A DNA stretch of 64,000 nucleotides from Streptomyces sp. ASQP_92 (GTDB lineage: Bacteria > Actinomycetota > Actinomycetes > Streptomycetales > Streptomycetaceae): positions 1 to 64,000 of the forward strand of contig NZ_JAODUA010000015.1 of assembly GCF_025399895.1 (NCBI RefSeq). The letters are read 5' to 3'. The notes below the pieces were generated by a model. It saw nothing but the letters and a program-made list of their open reading frames with translations. It was not told the DNA's origin and did not search any database. How positions within the stretch are numbered: the stretch's first letter is position 1; each line of letters opens with the position of its first letter. A program made the position numbers and the translations under genes. Shown piece after piece: positions 47,334-55,788 of the stretch.

Positions 47334-48878
47334 TCAGAGGTCGGCCGGGTCGCACGGTTCGAGCGGTTCCAGCGCCGGGCCCTGGAGGACTTGGCCGTCG
47401 ACACCGAAGCGCGAGCCGTGACACGGGCACTCCCACGTCCGCTCCGCGTTGTTGAACGCGACGAGACAGCCCAGATGGGTGCAGACGGCGGACACCGCGT
47501 GCAGCTCGCCCTCGTCGTCGCGGTGCACGGCGCAGGGCTTCCCCGCCGCTCGGACGACGGTGCCCTCGCCCCGCTGGAGCTTGGCGACCGGGCCGTTGGT
47601 GCCGTCGCCCAGGGTGTCCAGGCGGTCCTTGACGAAGTGCTTGCCCGCGTCCAGCTGGGCCTTGAGAAAGCCGGTCGCCGACCGCACGGCGGAGCCGACG
47701 CGGCGGGGGTCGTAGAGCTCGGCCCACGGTTCTCGACCGCCCGTGACCAGGGAGGCGATGAGCTGCCCGGCCAGTACGCCACCGGTCAGGCCCCAGCCCG
47801 CGAAGCCCGTGGCCACGTACACGTTGTCGCCCGCCGTGGGCAGGCCACCGATGAGGGGGAGGGTGTCGGTGGAGCTGTTGTCCTGCGCCGCCCACCGATG
47901 GGTGATGGCGACCTCGGGGAAACGCTCCTGGGCCCAGGCGTGCAGCCGGCCGTAGCCCGCCGCCGTGTCCTCGCCGGTGCCCGGCGTGAAGGCCTCTCCG
48001 GTGAGGAGCAGAAGCCGCTGTCCGTCCGGGAGCGGTGCGGTACGGATGGACCGCTTGCCCCCTTCCTCGGTGATGTACATGCCGCCGATGTCCTGGCCCG
48101 CGGGGAGCGGGCCCGCGATCACCAGATCGCGGTGCTGGGTGAGCCGGGTCGCCAGCACCCCGTGGTCGAAGAGCGGATGGTGGGTGGCCACCACCACATG
48201 ACGGGCGCGGACGGTGGTCCCGGAGGCCGTGGTGACCCGGCACGGATCGCCCCCGTCCACCCCGGTGACACGGGTGTTCTCGTACACGCGGCCGCCCAGG
48301 GCCACGAGGTCGTCGACGATGCCCCGCAGATAGGCCAGGGGGTGGAACTGCGCCTGGTCCTCGACCCGGACGGCGCCGGCCACCGGATAGGGCAGTTCGG
48401 TCTCGGTGACGAAGGAGGCGTCGAGCCCCGCCGCGCGGGCCGCCTCGGCCTCGGCGCGCAGAGCGTCGACACCGTCGGGCTGCTCGCAGTAGGTCAGGGC
48501 GGGGCGGCGTTCGAGCGAGCAGTCGATGCCGAGTCGCTCGGCCACCTCGACGACATGGCGGAGCGCGGCGCTCTGCGAACGCGCGTACAGGCGGGCCGCC
48601 TCCTCGCCGTGCTTGTCGCGCAAGGTGTCATAGACGGCGGTGTGCAGCGCCGTGACCTTGCCCGTGGTGTGGCCCGTCACCCCGCCCGCCAGTCGGTCGG
48701 CCTCCAGGACGATGACGCTCAGGCCCGCACGGGCGAGTTCCCAGGCGGTGCTCAGCCCGGCGATGCCCCCGCCGATGACCGCCGCGTCCACCTCGGTGGC
48801 GGCGTCCAGGGGGCCGAACGAGGGGAACTCGACCGTCTGCATCCAGTACGACGGGCCGGGGACAGCGAGTGGCTTCAT
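47334..48878 (-). CDS. FAD-dependent oxidoreductase (DAO type) with C-terminal Rieske domain
   Basis: A 514-residue fusion. Residues about 30-400 are a D-amino-acid-oxidase-type flavin domain: V-I-G-G-G-I-A-G-L-S near residue 35, G-G-V-T-G-H-T-T-G-K (a His that may attach FAD covalently in related enzymes), and the closing A-T-G-F-A-G-W-G-L-T-G-G. Residues about 425-514 are a Rieske domain with C466-T-H468-L-G-C and C484-P-C-H487-G-S-R-F, the ligands of a [2Fe-2S] cluster. Electrons could pass from flavin to Rieske within one chain. Start ATG 48876-48878. The substrate is unknown; this fusion is known in actinobacteria and cyanobacteria. It is divergent from a molybdopterin oxidoreductase gene. 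Confidence 0.9.
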   Translation of the reverse strand: MKPLAVPGPSYWMQTVEFPSFGPLDAATEVDAAVIGGGIAGLSTAWELARAGLSVIVLEADRLAGGVTGHTTGKVTALHTAVYDTLRDKHGEEAARLYARSQSAALRHVVEVAERLGIDCSLERRPALTYCEQPDGVDALRAEAEAARAAGLDASFVTETELPYPVAGAVRVEDQAQFHPLAYLRGIVDDLVALGGRVYENTRVTGVDGGDPCRVTTASGTTVRARHVVVATHHPLFDHGVLATRLTQHRDLVIAGPLPAGQDIGGMYITEEGGKRSIRTAPLPDGQRLLLLTGEAFTPGTGEDTAAGYGRLHAWAQERFPEVAITHRWAAQDNSSTDTLPLIGGLPTAGDNVYVATGFAGWGLTGGVLAGQLIASLVTGGREPWAELYDPRRVGSAVRSATGFLKAQLDAGKHFVKDRLDTLGDGTNGPVAKLQRGEGTVVRAAGKPCAVHRDDEGELHAVSAVCTHLGCLVAFNNAERTWECPCHGSRFGVDGQVLQGPALEPLEPCDPADL

Positions 48879-49119
48879 GTCCGGCGACTACCCCCCGAGC
48901 CCCGGCCCGATGCCTCGACTACGCCGACTGCGCGGCCCTCCCACCCCCGCCGCGGCCCGGCACCCGGCGTCGGCCCGGCCCCCGCTGAACTGCTGCGGGA
49001 CGGGCCGGGAAACCCGCTCGTACCGTCCCCGGCGGAGCGGCCGTGGCGTTACAAGGCGGCGGCGCCGGGTACCGATGTCGGATCGGCGGGCCGGACGCCC
49101 GGGGCACAGGGAGGTAGGC

Positions 49120-51609
49120 ATGGACACCTCATTGGACCGCATCGCCCAGCCATGGGGCAGCTGCACCGCCTATGGCCGGCACGGGACATGGCCGGTGCGC
49201 GTCGACACCCATCTGGCGGACGGGGTGCGGCCGGATGACGTCCAGCGATGGGTACAGGCCGCCTCCCTGTTGCACTCCGACGGTGACGCCATGGACATCG
49301 CGGTCGACGACGGCCGCATGGTCGGGGTGCGGGGCCGGGCGTCGGACCGGGTCAACCGCGGTCGCCTCGGCCCCAAGGACCTGTTCGGCTGGCAGGCCAA
49401 CGCCTCGCCCGACCGGCTCGTCACTCCGCTGGTACGCCGTGACGGCCGTTTGGTCGCGTGTGACTGGGACACCGCGATGGACCTGATCGTGACGCGCTCG
49501 CGGGCTCTGCTCGACGAGCGCGGACCGGGGTCGATCGGGTTCTACACCTCGGGGCAGCTGTTCCTGGAGGAGTACTACAGCCTGGCGGTGCTCGCCCGGG
49601 CCGGCATCGGCACCCCTCACCTCGACGGCAACACCCGCATGTGCACGTCCACCGCGGCCGAGGCGCTCAAGGAGTCGTTCGGCAGCGACGGCCAGCCCGG
49701 CAGCTACGACGACCTCGACCACGCCGATGTCCTCGCGATGTTCGGCCACAACATGGCCGAGACACAGCCCGTGCAGTGGATGCGCGTCCTCGACCGGCTC
49801 GCGGGGAGCGATCCGCCCCGCCTGGTGTGCGTGGACCCGCGGCCCACCCCGGCGGCCCGCCATGCCACCGTGCATCTGGCTCCGCGAAGCGGCACCAACG
49901 TGGCGCTGCTCAACGCGCTGCTGCACGAGATCATCCGCCGCGACCGGGTCGACCACGCCTACATCGAGAAACACACCGTCGGCTTCGACGAGCTGACGAA
50001 GATGGTGGAGCATTGCACACCGTCCTGGGCACAGGACATCTGTGACGTCCCGGCCGCACGCGTCCGTGAGGCCGCCGAGATCCTGGGAAGCGCCGACCGG
50101 CTGCTGTCCACCGTGCTCCAGGGCGTCTACCAGTCCCACCAGGCCACGGCCGCCGCCGTGCAGGTCAACAACCTGCATCTGATCCGCGGCATGCTCGGCA
50201 GGCCGGGCGCCGGCGTGTTGCAGATGAACGGCCAGCCCTCCGCCCAGAACACCCGTGAGTGCGGGGCGAACGGGGACCTGCCCGGGTTTCGGAACTGGGA
50301 GAACGACGACCACGTCGCCGATCTGGCCCGGGTGTGGAACGTCGAACCGGCGACGATCCCGCACTACGGGCCGCCCACGCACGCCATGCAGATGTTCCGC
50401 TACGCCGAGCAGGGCTCGATCGGCATGCTGTGGATCAGCGGCACCAATCCCGCCGTGTCCCTGCCCGAACTGTCCCGCATCCGCTCCGTGCTGTCCCAGG
50501 ACCGGCTGTTCACGGTGGTCCAGGACCTGTTCCTCACCGAGACCGCGCAGCTCGCCGACGTCGTGCTGCCGGCCGCGACCTGGGGCGAGAAGACCGGTAC
50601 CTTCACCAACGCCGACCGCACGGTGCACCTGTGCGACAAGGCCGTGGAACCGCCCGGCGAGGCCCGGCCCGACCTCGACATCTTCCTCGACTACGCCGCC
50701 CGTATGGACTTCCGCGACAAGGACGGCGGGCCCCTGCTGCCCTGGCACGACCCGGAGTCGGCGTTCGAGGCGTGGAAGCGGTGCAGCGCCGGACGGCCCT
50801 GCGACTACACCGGTCTGTCCTACGCCCTGCTGCGCGGCGGCACCGGAATCCAGTGGCCCTGCACCGCCCGGTCGCCCCGGGGCACCGAGCGCCTGTACAC
50901 CGACGGCATCACCTGGGCCCACCCCGACACCTGCGAGGCGTACGGCAAGGACCTCGTCACCGGCGCCCCCGTCACCGTCGTCGAGTACCGCTCCCTCAAT
51001 CCCGACGGCAAGGCCGTCCTGAAGGCCGCCGAATACCTTCCGCCCCACGAGGAACCGGACGAGAGCCACCCGTTCCAGCTGACGACCGGCCGCACCCTCT
51101 ACCACTTCCACACGCGCACCAAGACGGGACGCGCCCCGCAGCTGAACGCGGCGGCCCCGGACGTGTGGGTGGAGGCGTCCGCACCGGACGCCGAGGCGCT
51201 CGGCTTCCACGAAGGCGACCTGATGGAGGTCGCCACGCCGCGCGGCGCACTGCGGGCGCGTCTGCGGATCACCGACATCCGGCCGGGTCTGCTGTTCGTG
51301 CCGTTCCACTACGGCTATTGGGACACCCCGGCGGGTTCGGGGCCCGGTGCCGGCACGCCCGGACGCGCCGCCAACGAGACGACCGTCACGGACTGGGACC
51401 CCGTCTCCAAACAGCCCTTGTTCAAGACGGCCGCGGCCGCGCTGCGCCTGATCGAACGAGGCGACGGCACGAGCGCCCCCGCTCCCACCACCGCCGCGTC
51501 CGCGCCCGCCGAGCCGGACAGCGTCCCCGCCACGGCGGGAGGACGCCCGGCCCACGCTTTCCAGACGGCCGCCCCCGAGGAGAACGACGGTCAAGGAGGC
51601 GCACGGTGA
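49120..51609 (+). CDS. molybdopterin oxidoreductase (nitrate reductase/formate dehydrogenase-like) lacking the N-terminal FeS ligands
   Basis: An 829-residue bis-MGD enzyme. The Mo ligand is kept as Cys175 in G-N-T-R-M-C-T-S. MGD-binding stretches are present (NGQPSAQNTRECGANGDLPG; VVLPAATWGEKTGTFTNADR; TGRTLYHFHTRTKTGR; FVPFHYGYW). The usual [4Fe-4S] motif C-x2-C-x3-C...C is absent: the aligned residues are Ser49, His52 and Asp56, and G-R-L-G-P-K-D replaces G-R-L-C. The protein therefore probably has no cluster and needs another electron route. A disordered Ala/Pro tail of about 50 residues ends it. ATG 49120 follows GGGAGG. The stop overlaps the next start as GTGA. Substrate unknown. Confidence 0.9.
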   Translation: MDTSLDRIAQPWGSCTAYGRHGTWPVRVDTHLADGVRPDDVQRWVQAASLLHSDGDAMDIAVDDGRMVGVRGRASDRVNRGRLGPKDLFGWQANASPDRLVTPLVRRDGRLVACDWDTAMDLIVTRSRALLDERGPGSIGFYTSGQLFLEEYYSLAVLARAGIGTPHLDGNTRMCTSTAAEALKESFGSDGQPGSYDDLDHADVLAMFGHNMAETQPVQWMRVLDRLAGSDPPRLVCVDPRPTPAARHATVHLAPRSGTNVALLNALLHEIIRRDRVDHAYIEKHTVGFDELTKMVEHCTPSWAQDICDVPAARVREAAEILGSADRLLSTVLQGVYQSHQATAAAVQVNNLHLIRGMLGRPGAGVLQMNGQPSAQNTRECGANGDLPGFRNWENDDHVADLARVWNVEPATIPHYGPPTHAMQMFRYAEQGSIGMLWISGTNPAVSLPELSRIRSVLSQDRLFTVVQDLFLTETAQLADVVLPAATWGEKTGTFTNADRTVHLCDKAVEPPGEARPDLDIFLDYAARMDFRDKDGGPLLPWHDPESAFEAWKRCSAGRPCDYTGLSYALLRGGTGIQWPCTARSPRGTERLYTDGITWAHPDTCEAYGKDLVTGAPVTVVEYRSLNPDGKAVLKAAEYLPPHEEPDESHPFQLTTGRTLYHFHTRTKTGRAPQLNAAAPDVWVEASAPDAEALGFHEGDLMEVATPRGALRARLRITDIRPGLLFVPFHYGYWDTPAGSGPGAGTPGRAANETTVTDWDPVSKQPLFKTAAAALRLIERGDGTSAPAPTTAASAPAEPDSVPATAGGRPAHAFQTAAPEENDGQGGAR

Positions 51610-52088
51610 ACGGGATCGAACTCGTCCTGCGGGCCCTCCACCACGGCGAGCACCACTTGGCCGGGGAACTCTCGGCCGTCGCCGAACGCCATCGCGCCGA
51701 GCACGAGGTCCACCACGTGGCAACCGACCTCGCCGCCTGGTCGCACGAGCACGTACGCCTGCTGTCGGACACCGCCAGGACCCGCGGCCTCGATCTCGAC
51801 GGCGCCCCCGATCCGTCCTCGACCGGCCTCCTCATGACGCGGAGCCGAACGGATGCGCCGGACGCGAAGGAGCCGGGCCTGCTTCTGCTGCGTGACCTGT
51901 GCGAGCTGCATCTGGCCGCCACCCGGAACTCGCTGTACTGGGAGATGCTCGCCCAGGCCGCGCAGGCCGGCAAGGAAGGCGAACTACTCGAACTCGCCTC
52001 CTCCTGCCACCCCCGGACGTTGCGCCAGCTTCGCTGGAGCAACTCCCTGATCAAGGTCCTCTCCCCGCAGACACTGACGAGCCTGTAG
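51606..52088 (+). CDS. His-rich helical protein coupled to the molybdopterin oxidoreductase
   Basis: A 160-residue, all-helical protein. The N-terminal half is rich in His, Glu and Asp (ALHHGEHHLAGELSAVAERHRAEHEVHHV, then WSHEHVRLL), arranged roughly every three to four residues as in ferritin-like or hemerythrin-like metal sites. The C-terminal half (LLLLRDLCELHLAATRNSLYWEMLAQAAQAGKEGELLELASSCHPRTLRQLRW) resembles the long helices of ferritin-like bundles. The GTG start overlaps the oxidoreductase stop, so the two are made together, and this protein could be its electron partner or maturation factor. No known family is recognised with confidence. Confidence 0.75.
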   Translation: MNGIELVLRALHHGEHHLAGELSAVAERHRAEHEVHHVATDLAAWSHEHVRLLSDTARTRGLDLDGAPDPSSTGLLMTRSRTDAPDAKEPGLLLLRDLCELHLAATRNSLYWEMLAQAAQAGKEGELLELASSCHPRTLRQLRWSNSLIKVLSPQTLTSL

Positions 52089-52163
52089 CGCCCGGCCGCC
52101 CGCGCAGACACCGCACCCCGACGCCGCTTCACCCGCACGGACCGGACCTGACCGCAAGGAACC

Positions 52164-53954
52164 ATGGTGAGCCGTACATCCCCACCGTCGCGCTCCGCGG
52201 CCGACCCCCCGCCGCAGACACTGCGCGAGTACGCGCTGATCGCCGACGGTGAGCGTGGCGCGCTCATCGGGCCGCACGGCGACATCGCCTGGATGTGCCT
52301 GCCCCGATGGGACTCCGACGCCGTCTTCAGCACCCTCCTCGGAGGGCCCGGCCACTACGCGCTCACCCCCCACGGGCGGTATGTGTGGGGCGGTTACTAC
52401 GAGAACGGCACCCTCGTCTGGCGGAGCCGCTGGATCACCGAGAACGGCGTCGTGGAGTGCCGCGAAGCCCTCGCCCTGCCGGCGGACCGGCACCGGGCCG
52501 TGCTGCTGCGCCGCCTGCACGCCATCGACGGCGAGGCCCGGCTCACCGTGGATCTGGCACCCGCCGCGGGCTTCGGCACCGACCGGTCCCGGGGACCCCA
52601 CCGCGACGACGACGGCACGTGGAGCGCCCGCACCGGACAACTCCGCTGGCGCTGGAGCGGCGTACCCGAGGCGCGCTCCACCCGGTACGGCCACCGCGGC
52701 GGGCTCACGGCCGAGCTGCGCCTGCAAGCCGGTGAGCATCGCGATCTCGTACTGGAAATCTCGGAGCACGCCCTGCCCGGCGCACCCGACCCCGACAGCC
52801 TGTGGCGCGCCACCAGAGCCGCCTGGGCCCGTGAAGTACCCGCCCTCGACCACACGCTGGCCCCCGAGGACGCCCGCCACGCCTACACCGTGCTGCGCGG
52901 CCTCACCAGTTCCTCCGGCGGCATGGTCGCGGCCGCCACCACCAGCCTCCCCGAACGGGCCGAGGCCGGACGCAACTACGACTACCGCTACGTCTGGATC
53001 CGCGACCAGTGCTACGCGGGGCAGGCAGCGGCCGCCGCGGGCGGTCATCCCCTGCTCGACGACGCCGTACGGTTCATCGCGGCCCGCCTCCACGAGGACG
53101 GGGCCATGATGGCGCCCGCGTACACGGTCACCGGCGGCCCCGTGCCCGGCCCGCGCGAACTGGCGCTGCCCGGCTACCCCGGCGGCGGCAGCCAGGTCGG
53201 AAACCGGGTCAACCGCCAGTTCCAGCTCGACGCGTTCGGCGAAGCGCTGCTGTTGTTCGCCGCCGCTCACCGGCACGGCCGGCTGGACAACGACGGCTGG
53301 CGGGCGGTCGACATCGCGGCCGACGCCATCGCCCGGCGCCGGGGTGACGCCGACGCGGGCATCTGGGAACTCGAAGCACAGCACTGGACCCACAGCCGGC
53401 TGATCTGTGTCGCGGGGCTGCGGGCCGTCGCCAAGGCGGCACCGTCCGCGGGGCGCGCGGCCGCCTGGGCCTCCCTCGCGGATGTGATCCTTGCCGAGAC
53501 GACCGCCAACGGCGTTCATCCATCGGGCCGTTGGCAACGGTCGACGCGCGACCCGTCCCTGGACGCCGCCCTCCTGCTGCCCCCTCTGCGCGGTGCGCTG
53601 TCGGCCGAGGACCCGCGGACCACCAGCACCCTGCGCGCCTATACCGAGGAACTCACCCGCGACCACTACGCCTACCGCTTCCGGCACGACCAGCGCCCCC
53701 TGGAAGAGGCCGAAGGGGCCTTCCTGTTCTGCGGTTACGTGATGGCGCTGGCCGAACACCAGCAGGGCAACCGGAACGAGGCCCTGCGCTGGTTCGAACG
53801 CAACCGTTCCGCCTGCGGTCCGCCGGGCCTGTTCGCCGAGGAGTACGACATCAGCCAGCGGCAGCTACGGGGCAACCTGCCGCAGGCCTTCGTCCACGCC
53901 ATCATGCTGGAAAGCGCCGTACGCCTCGCCGCCCCGCCCGACGACGGCCTCTGA
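52164..53954 (+). CDS. GH15 glucoamylase-like glycosidase (glucoamylase/trehalase)
   Basis: A 596-residue cytoplasmic glycosidase. The N-terminal super-sandwich domain starts REYALIADGERGALIGPHGDIAWMCLPRWDSDAVFSTLLGG, typical of bacterial GH15. The (alpha/alpha)6 barrel from about residue 240 has RNYDYRYVWIRDQCYAGQAAAAAG. The catalytic Glu lies in G-I-W-E-L-E and the second Glu in F-A-E-E-Y-D. Actinobacterial members act on maltooligosaccharides or trehalose. No signal peptide is seen. ATG 52164 has AAGGAA upstream. It lies next to a CBM48 mini-protein gene, suggesting glycogen or trehalose turnover during stress. Confidence 0.88.
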   Translation: MVSRTSPPSRSAADPPPQTLREYALIADGERGALIGPHGDIAWMCLPRWDSDAVFSTLLGGPGHYALTPHGRYVWGGYYENGTLVWRSRWITENGVVECREALALPADRHRAVLLRRLHAIDGEARLTVDLAPAAGFGTDRSRGPHRDDDGTWSARTGQLRWRWSGVPEARSTRYGHRGGLTAELRLQAGEHRDLVLEISEHALPGAPDPDSLWRATRAAWAREVPALDHTLAPEDARHAYTVLRGLTSSSGGMVAAATTSLPERAEAGRNYDYRYVWIRDQCYAGQAAAAAGGHPLLDDAVRFIAARLHEDGAMMAPAYTVTGGPVPGPRELALPGYPGGGSQVGNRVNRQFQLDAFGEALLLFAAAHRHGRLDNDGWRAVDIAADAIARRRGDADAGIWELEAQHWTHSRLICVAGLRAVAKAAPSAGRAAAWASLADVILAETTANGVHPSGRWQRSTRDPSLDAALLLPPLRGALSAEDPRTTSTLRAYTEELTRDHYAYRFRHDQRPLEEAEGAFLFCGYVMALAEHQQGNRNEALRWFERNRSACGPPGLFAEEYDISQRQLRGNLPQAFVHAIMLESAVRLAAPPDDGL

Positions 53955-53985
53955 GTCCCGGGTCGCGTACGGGAAGCGGTGGATG

Positions 53986-54261
53986 TCAGGTGTGGAGACG
54001 GCTGTTGGCACCGTCGTGGCTGTCGGCGCTCTCCTCGTCGAACCAGTAGTCGCCGGCCGCCAGATAGCGGAAGGCGTGAGAGCTCTCGCCGGGCAGGGCC
54101 ACGGTGACCGCACGCGTACCGTCCTTGCGGGCCTGCAGTTCGTGGGTGCCGGGGCGCCACTCGTTGAAGTCACCGACGACGCTGACCGGACCGGGCGGCG
54201 TGTCGACAGGAAGCACGAACGTGATCTCGATGCTGTCCTTGCGCCGCTTGCGTTCGAGCAC
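53986..54261 (-). CDS. stand-alone CBM48/isoamylase-N-domain protein
   Basis: A 91-residue protein consisting of one carbohydrate-binding module 48: DSIEITFVLPVDTPPGPVSVVGDFNEWRPGTHELQARKDGTRAVTVALPGESSHAFRYLAAGDYWFDEE. The signature V-V-G-D-F-N-E-W and the F-R-Y-L...Y-W-F-D-E end are those of glycogen-binding domains in branching enzymes and AMPK beta. No catalytic domain is attached. The GTG at 54259-54261 has AGGAGG six bases upstream. It is convergent with the GH15 gene. Confidence 0.85.
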   Translation of the reverse strand: MLERKRRKDSIEITFVLPVDTPPGPVSVVGDFNEWRPGTHELQARKDGTRAVTVALPGESSHAFRYLAAGDYWFDEESADSHDGANSRLHT

Positions 54262-54579
54262 GGCAACCTCCTGGAGGTGGATCGGGTTGGGCCCATCCTG
54301 GGGCCACCGGGTCGGACCCGCATGTCGACGCGCGCGCCGTTCGCGCGGCGCCGGAGTGCGCGCGACCGCCAGGGCTGCGGCCGACTGGCCCAGCCGGGCT
54401 TGCCGGGGGCCGGTGCGCGGTTTGAGATGTCAGCGAGACCCGCGCACCGAAGGCCTCGGCCGCCTCCCTCACCCGGGCGCCCGAATGCGTGCGAACCCGC
54501 GGACCGTGGGCGGCACATGGGGCCGTCCGTCGTGGGCGGCCGGGTTTCCCAGGGTGACCCCAGGAGAAAGGAGCTCGCC
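54262..54579. other. 318-base divergent intergenic region
   Basis: Separates the CBM48 gene from the CBS-domain gene. No further gene or strong palindrome was seen. Confidence 0.4.
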
Positions 54580-54996
54580 GTGACGACCGCGCGAGAGATC
54601 ATGACCAGTGGAGCGGAGTGCATCGGTGAGCGGGACAGCGTCCTGGACGCGGCCCGCAAACTGGCCGAGCTGAACGTCGGCTCGCTGCCGATCTGCGGCA
54701 TCGACGAGCGCCTGAAGGGCATGCTGACCGACCGCGACATCGTGGTCAAAGTGCTGGCCAAGGGCAAGGACCCGGCGACGACCCAGGCCGGCGAGCTCGC
54801 CCAGGGCGAGGCGGTGACGATCGGCGCCGACGACGACGCCGAGGAGATCCTGCGCACGATGGCCACGCACAAGGTGCGCCGTCTGCCCGTCATCGACGGA
54901 CACCAACTCGTCGGCATCGTGGCGCAGGCCGATGTGGCCCGCGCCCTGCCGGACATCAAGGTCGGCGACCTCCTTGAGGCACTGTCGAGCGACTGA
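54580..54996 (+). CDS. CBS-domain pair protein
   Basis: A 138-residue protein made of two CBS repeats (about residues 5-62 and 72-130): AREIMTSGAECIGERDSVLDAARKLAELNVGSLPI...MLTDRDIVVKVLA, then GELAQGEAVTIGADDDAEEILRTMATHKVRRLPVID...VGIVAQADVARAL. Such pairs bind adenine nucleotides and sense energy or redox state. GTG 54580 follows GGAGAAAGGAG. A small basic protein gene follows 28 bases later and is probably cotranscribed. Confidence 0.92.
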   Translation: MTTAREIMTSGAECIGERDSVLDAARKLAELNVGSLPICGIDERLKGMLTDRDIVVKVLAKGKDPATTQAGELAQGEAVTIGADDDAEEILRTMATHKVRRLPVIDGHQLVGIVAQADVARALPDIKVGDLLEALSSD

Positions 54997-55024
54997 CCGC
55001 GCGAGCGCCGCGCAAGGAGTTCGG

Positions 55025-55222
55025 ATGGGCCGCCAGGGCAGGAGGAACCGGGCCAAGGGCGAGACGAAGAACGCCTCGGGCACGGATGGGGACAGCGGGT
55101 CGAGACAGGCTGAAGACGATGCCGACCGCGCCAGGAGCAAGGTGAAACAGGCCCGCGCCGACATCGAGGGCCGACCCCGCACGGCGGGTGGCCGTGCGAA
55201 GCGGGAGGCGAAGGAGCGGTAG
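55025..55222 (+). CDS. small highly charged protein
   Basis: A 65-residue, probably disordered protein rich in Lys, Arg, Asp and Glu (GRRNRAKGETKN, DRARSKVKQARADIEG, RAKREAKER). The KVKQARADIEG stretch recalls CsbD-like helices, but no family can be named. AAGGAG lies six bases before ATG 55025. It follows the CBS gene and likely shares its promoter. Confidence 0.6.
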   Translation: MGRQGRRNRAKGETKNASGTDGDSGSRQAEDDADRARSKVKQARADIEGRPRTAGGRAKREAKER

Positions 55223-55270
55223 TACGCGGTCGCGGCCGACAGGGGAGCGGGGGCGGCCGTCGGCGGTCCT

Positions 55271-55360
55271 GCCCCGGCATGGCGCGGGAGGCTCGCCCGG
55301 CATCGCGCGGGAGGGCTGAGCCGGCATCGCGGGGGAGGGCTGCCCCCGGCATCGCGCGCA
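55271..55360. repeat. four degenerate 22-26-base tandem repeats
   Basis: The unit CCGGCATCGCGCGGGAGGGCT recurs about four times between 55271 and 55360, with small insertions and substitutions; the last copy is partial. It lies between the small charged protein gene and the downstream end of a minus-strand gene. It could form alternative hairpins or just be slippage-prone GC-rich sequence. Confidence 0.55.
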
Positions 55361-55457
55361 CCGCCACGGGCCGGCGGAGCGCGCCCGTGGCGGTGCGCGC
55401 GGCCCGCCCCCTTGCGAGGTCCGGCCGCCGCGGGGGAGTGGCGGCCTCGCGGTCGCC

Positions 55458-55685
55458 TTATGGGTGCTGCCCCGTCTCGCGGCGCTCCCGAGCCATGAGC
55501 GCGTCTCGGAGGGCGAACACGGAGGCACGGTCGGCGTCACGGGCGAACCGTTCGAGCAGTTCGGCCGCGGCCGGGTCCGGCCCGCCCTCCATCGCTTCTA
55601 CGAGTGCGGCAATGTTCGGCCACTGGTCGCGGGAATGGTAATCGTCCACAGGATGTCCGGTTCTGTCGTATTTCAAGGTCGGCAT
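55458..55685 (-). CDS. small hypothetical helical protein
   Basis: A 75-residue soluble protein: a short N-terminal stretch MPTLKYDRTGHPVDDYHSRD followed by helices (WPNIAALVEAMEGG, PAAAELLERFARDADRASVFALRDALMARERR). Codon use is typical. ATG 55683-55685 is chosen at the start of the conserved-looking part, but an in-frame ATG 21 bases upstream is also possible. It lies downstream of and co-directional with the phytoene-desaturase-like gene. I do not recognise the family. Confidence 0.6.
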   Translation of the reverse strand: MPTLKYDRTGHPVDDYHSRDQWPNIAALVEAMEGGPDPAAAELLERFARDADRASVFALRDALMARERRETGQHP

Positions 55686-55788
55686 CCGCCCCAACGGACT
55701 ACTCATACCAGGACAGGACCACTCATGGCGCCCGCCCACGGCCCGAACCGCCGGACGGACCACGGGGTTACGTCCCCAGCCCGCGATG

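Noticed and set aside
48640..49119. N-terminal extension of the molybdopterin oxidoreductase by 160 codons
   Set aside because: It would overlap the divergent flavoprotein gene, and the start at 49120 has a good ribosome binding site.
49129..51723. Minus-strand frame opposite the molybdopterin oxidoreductase
   Set aside because: The plus-strand product has clear MGD-binding motifs; the antisense frame has no recognisable features.
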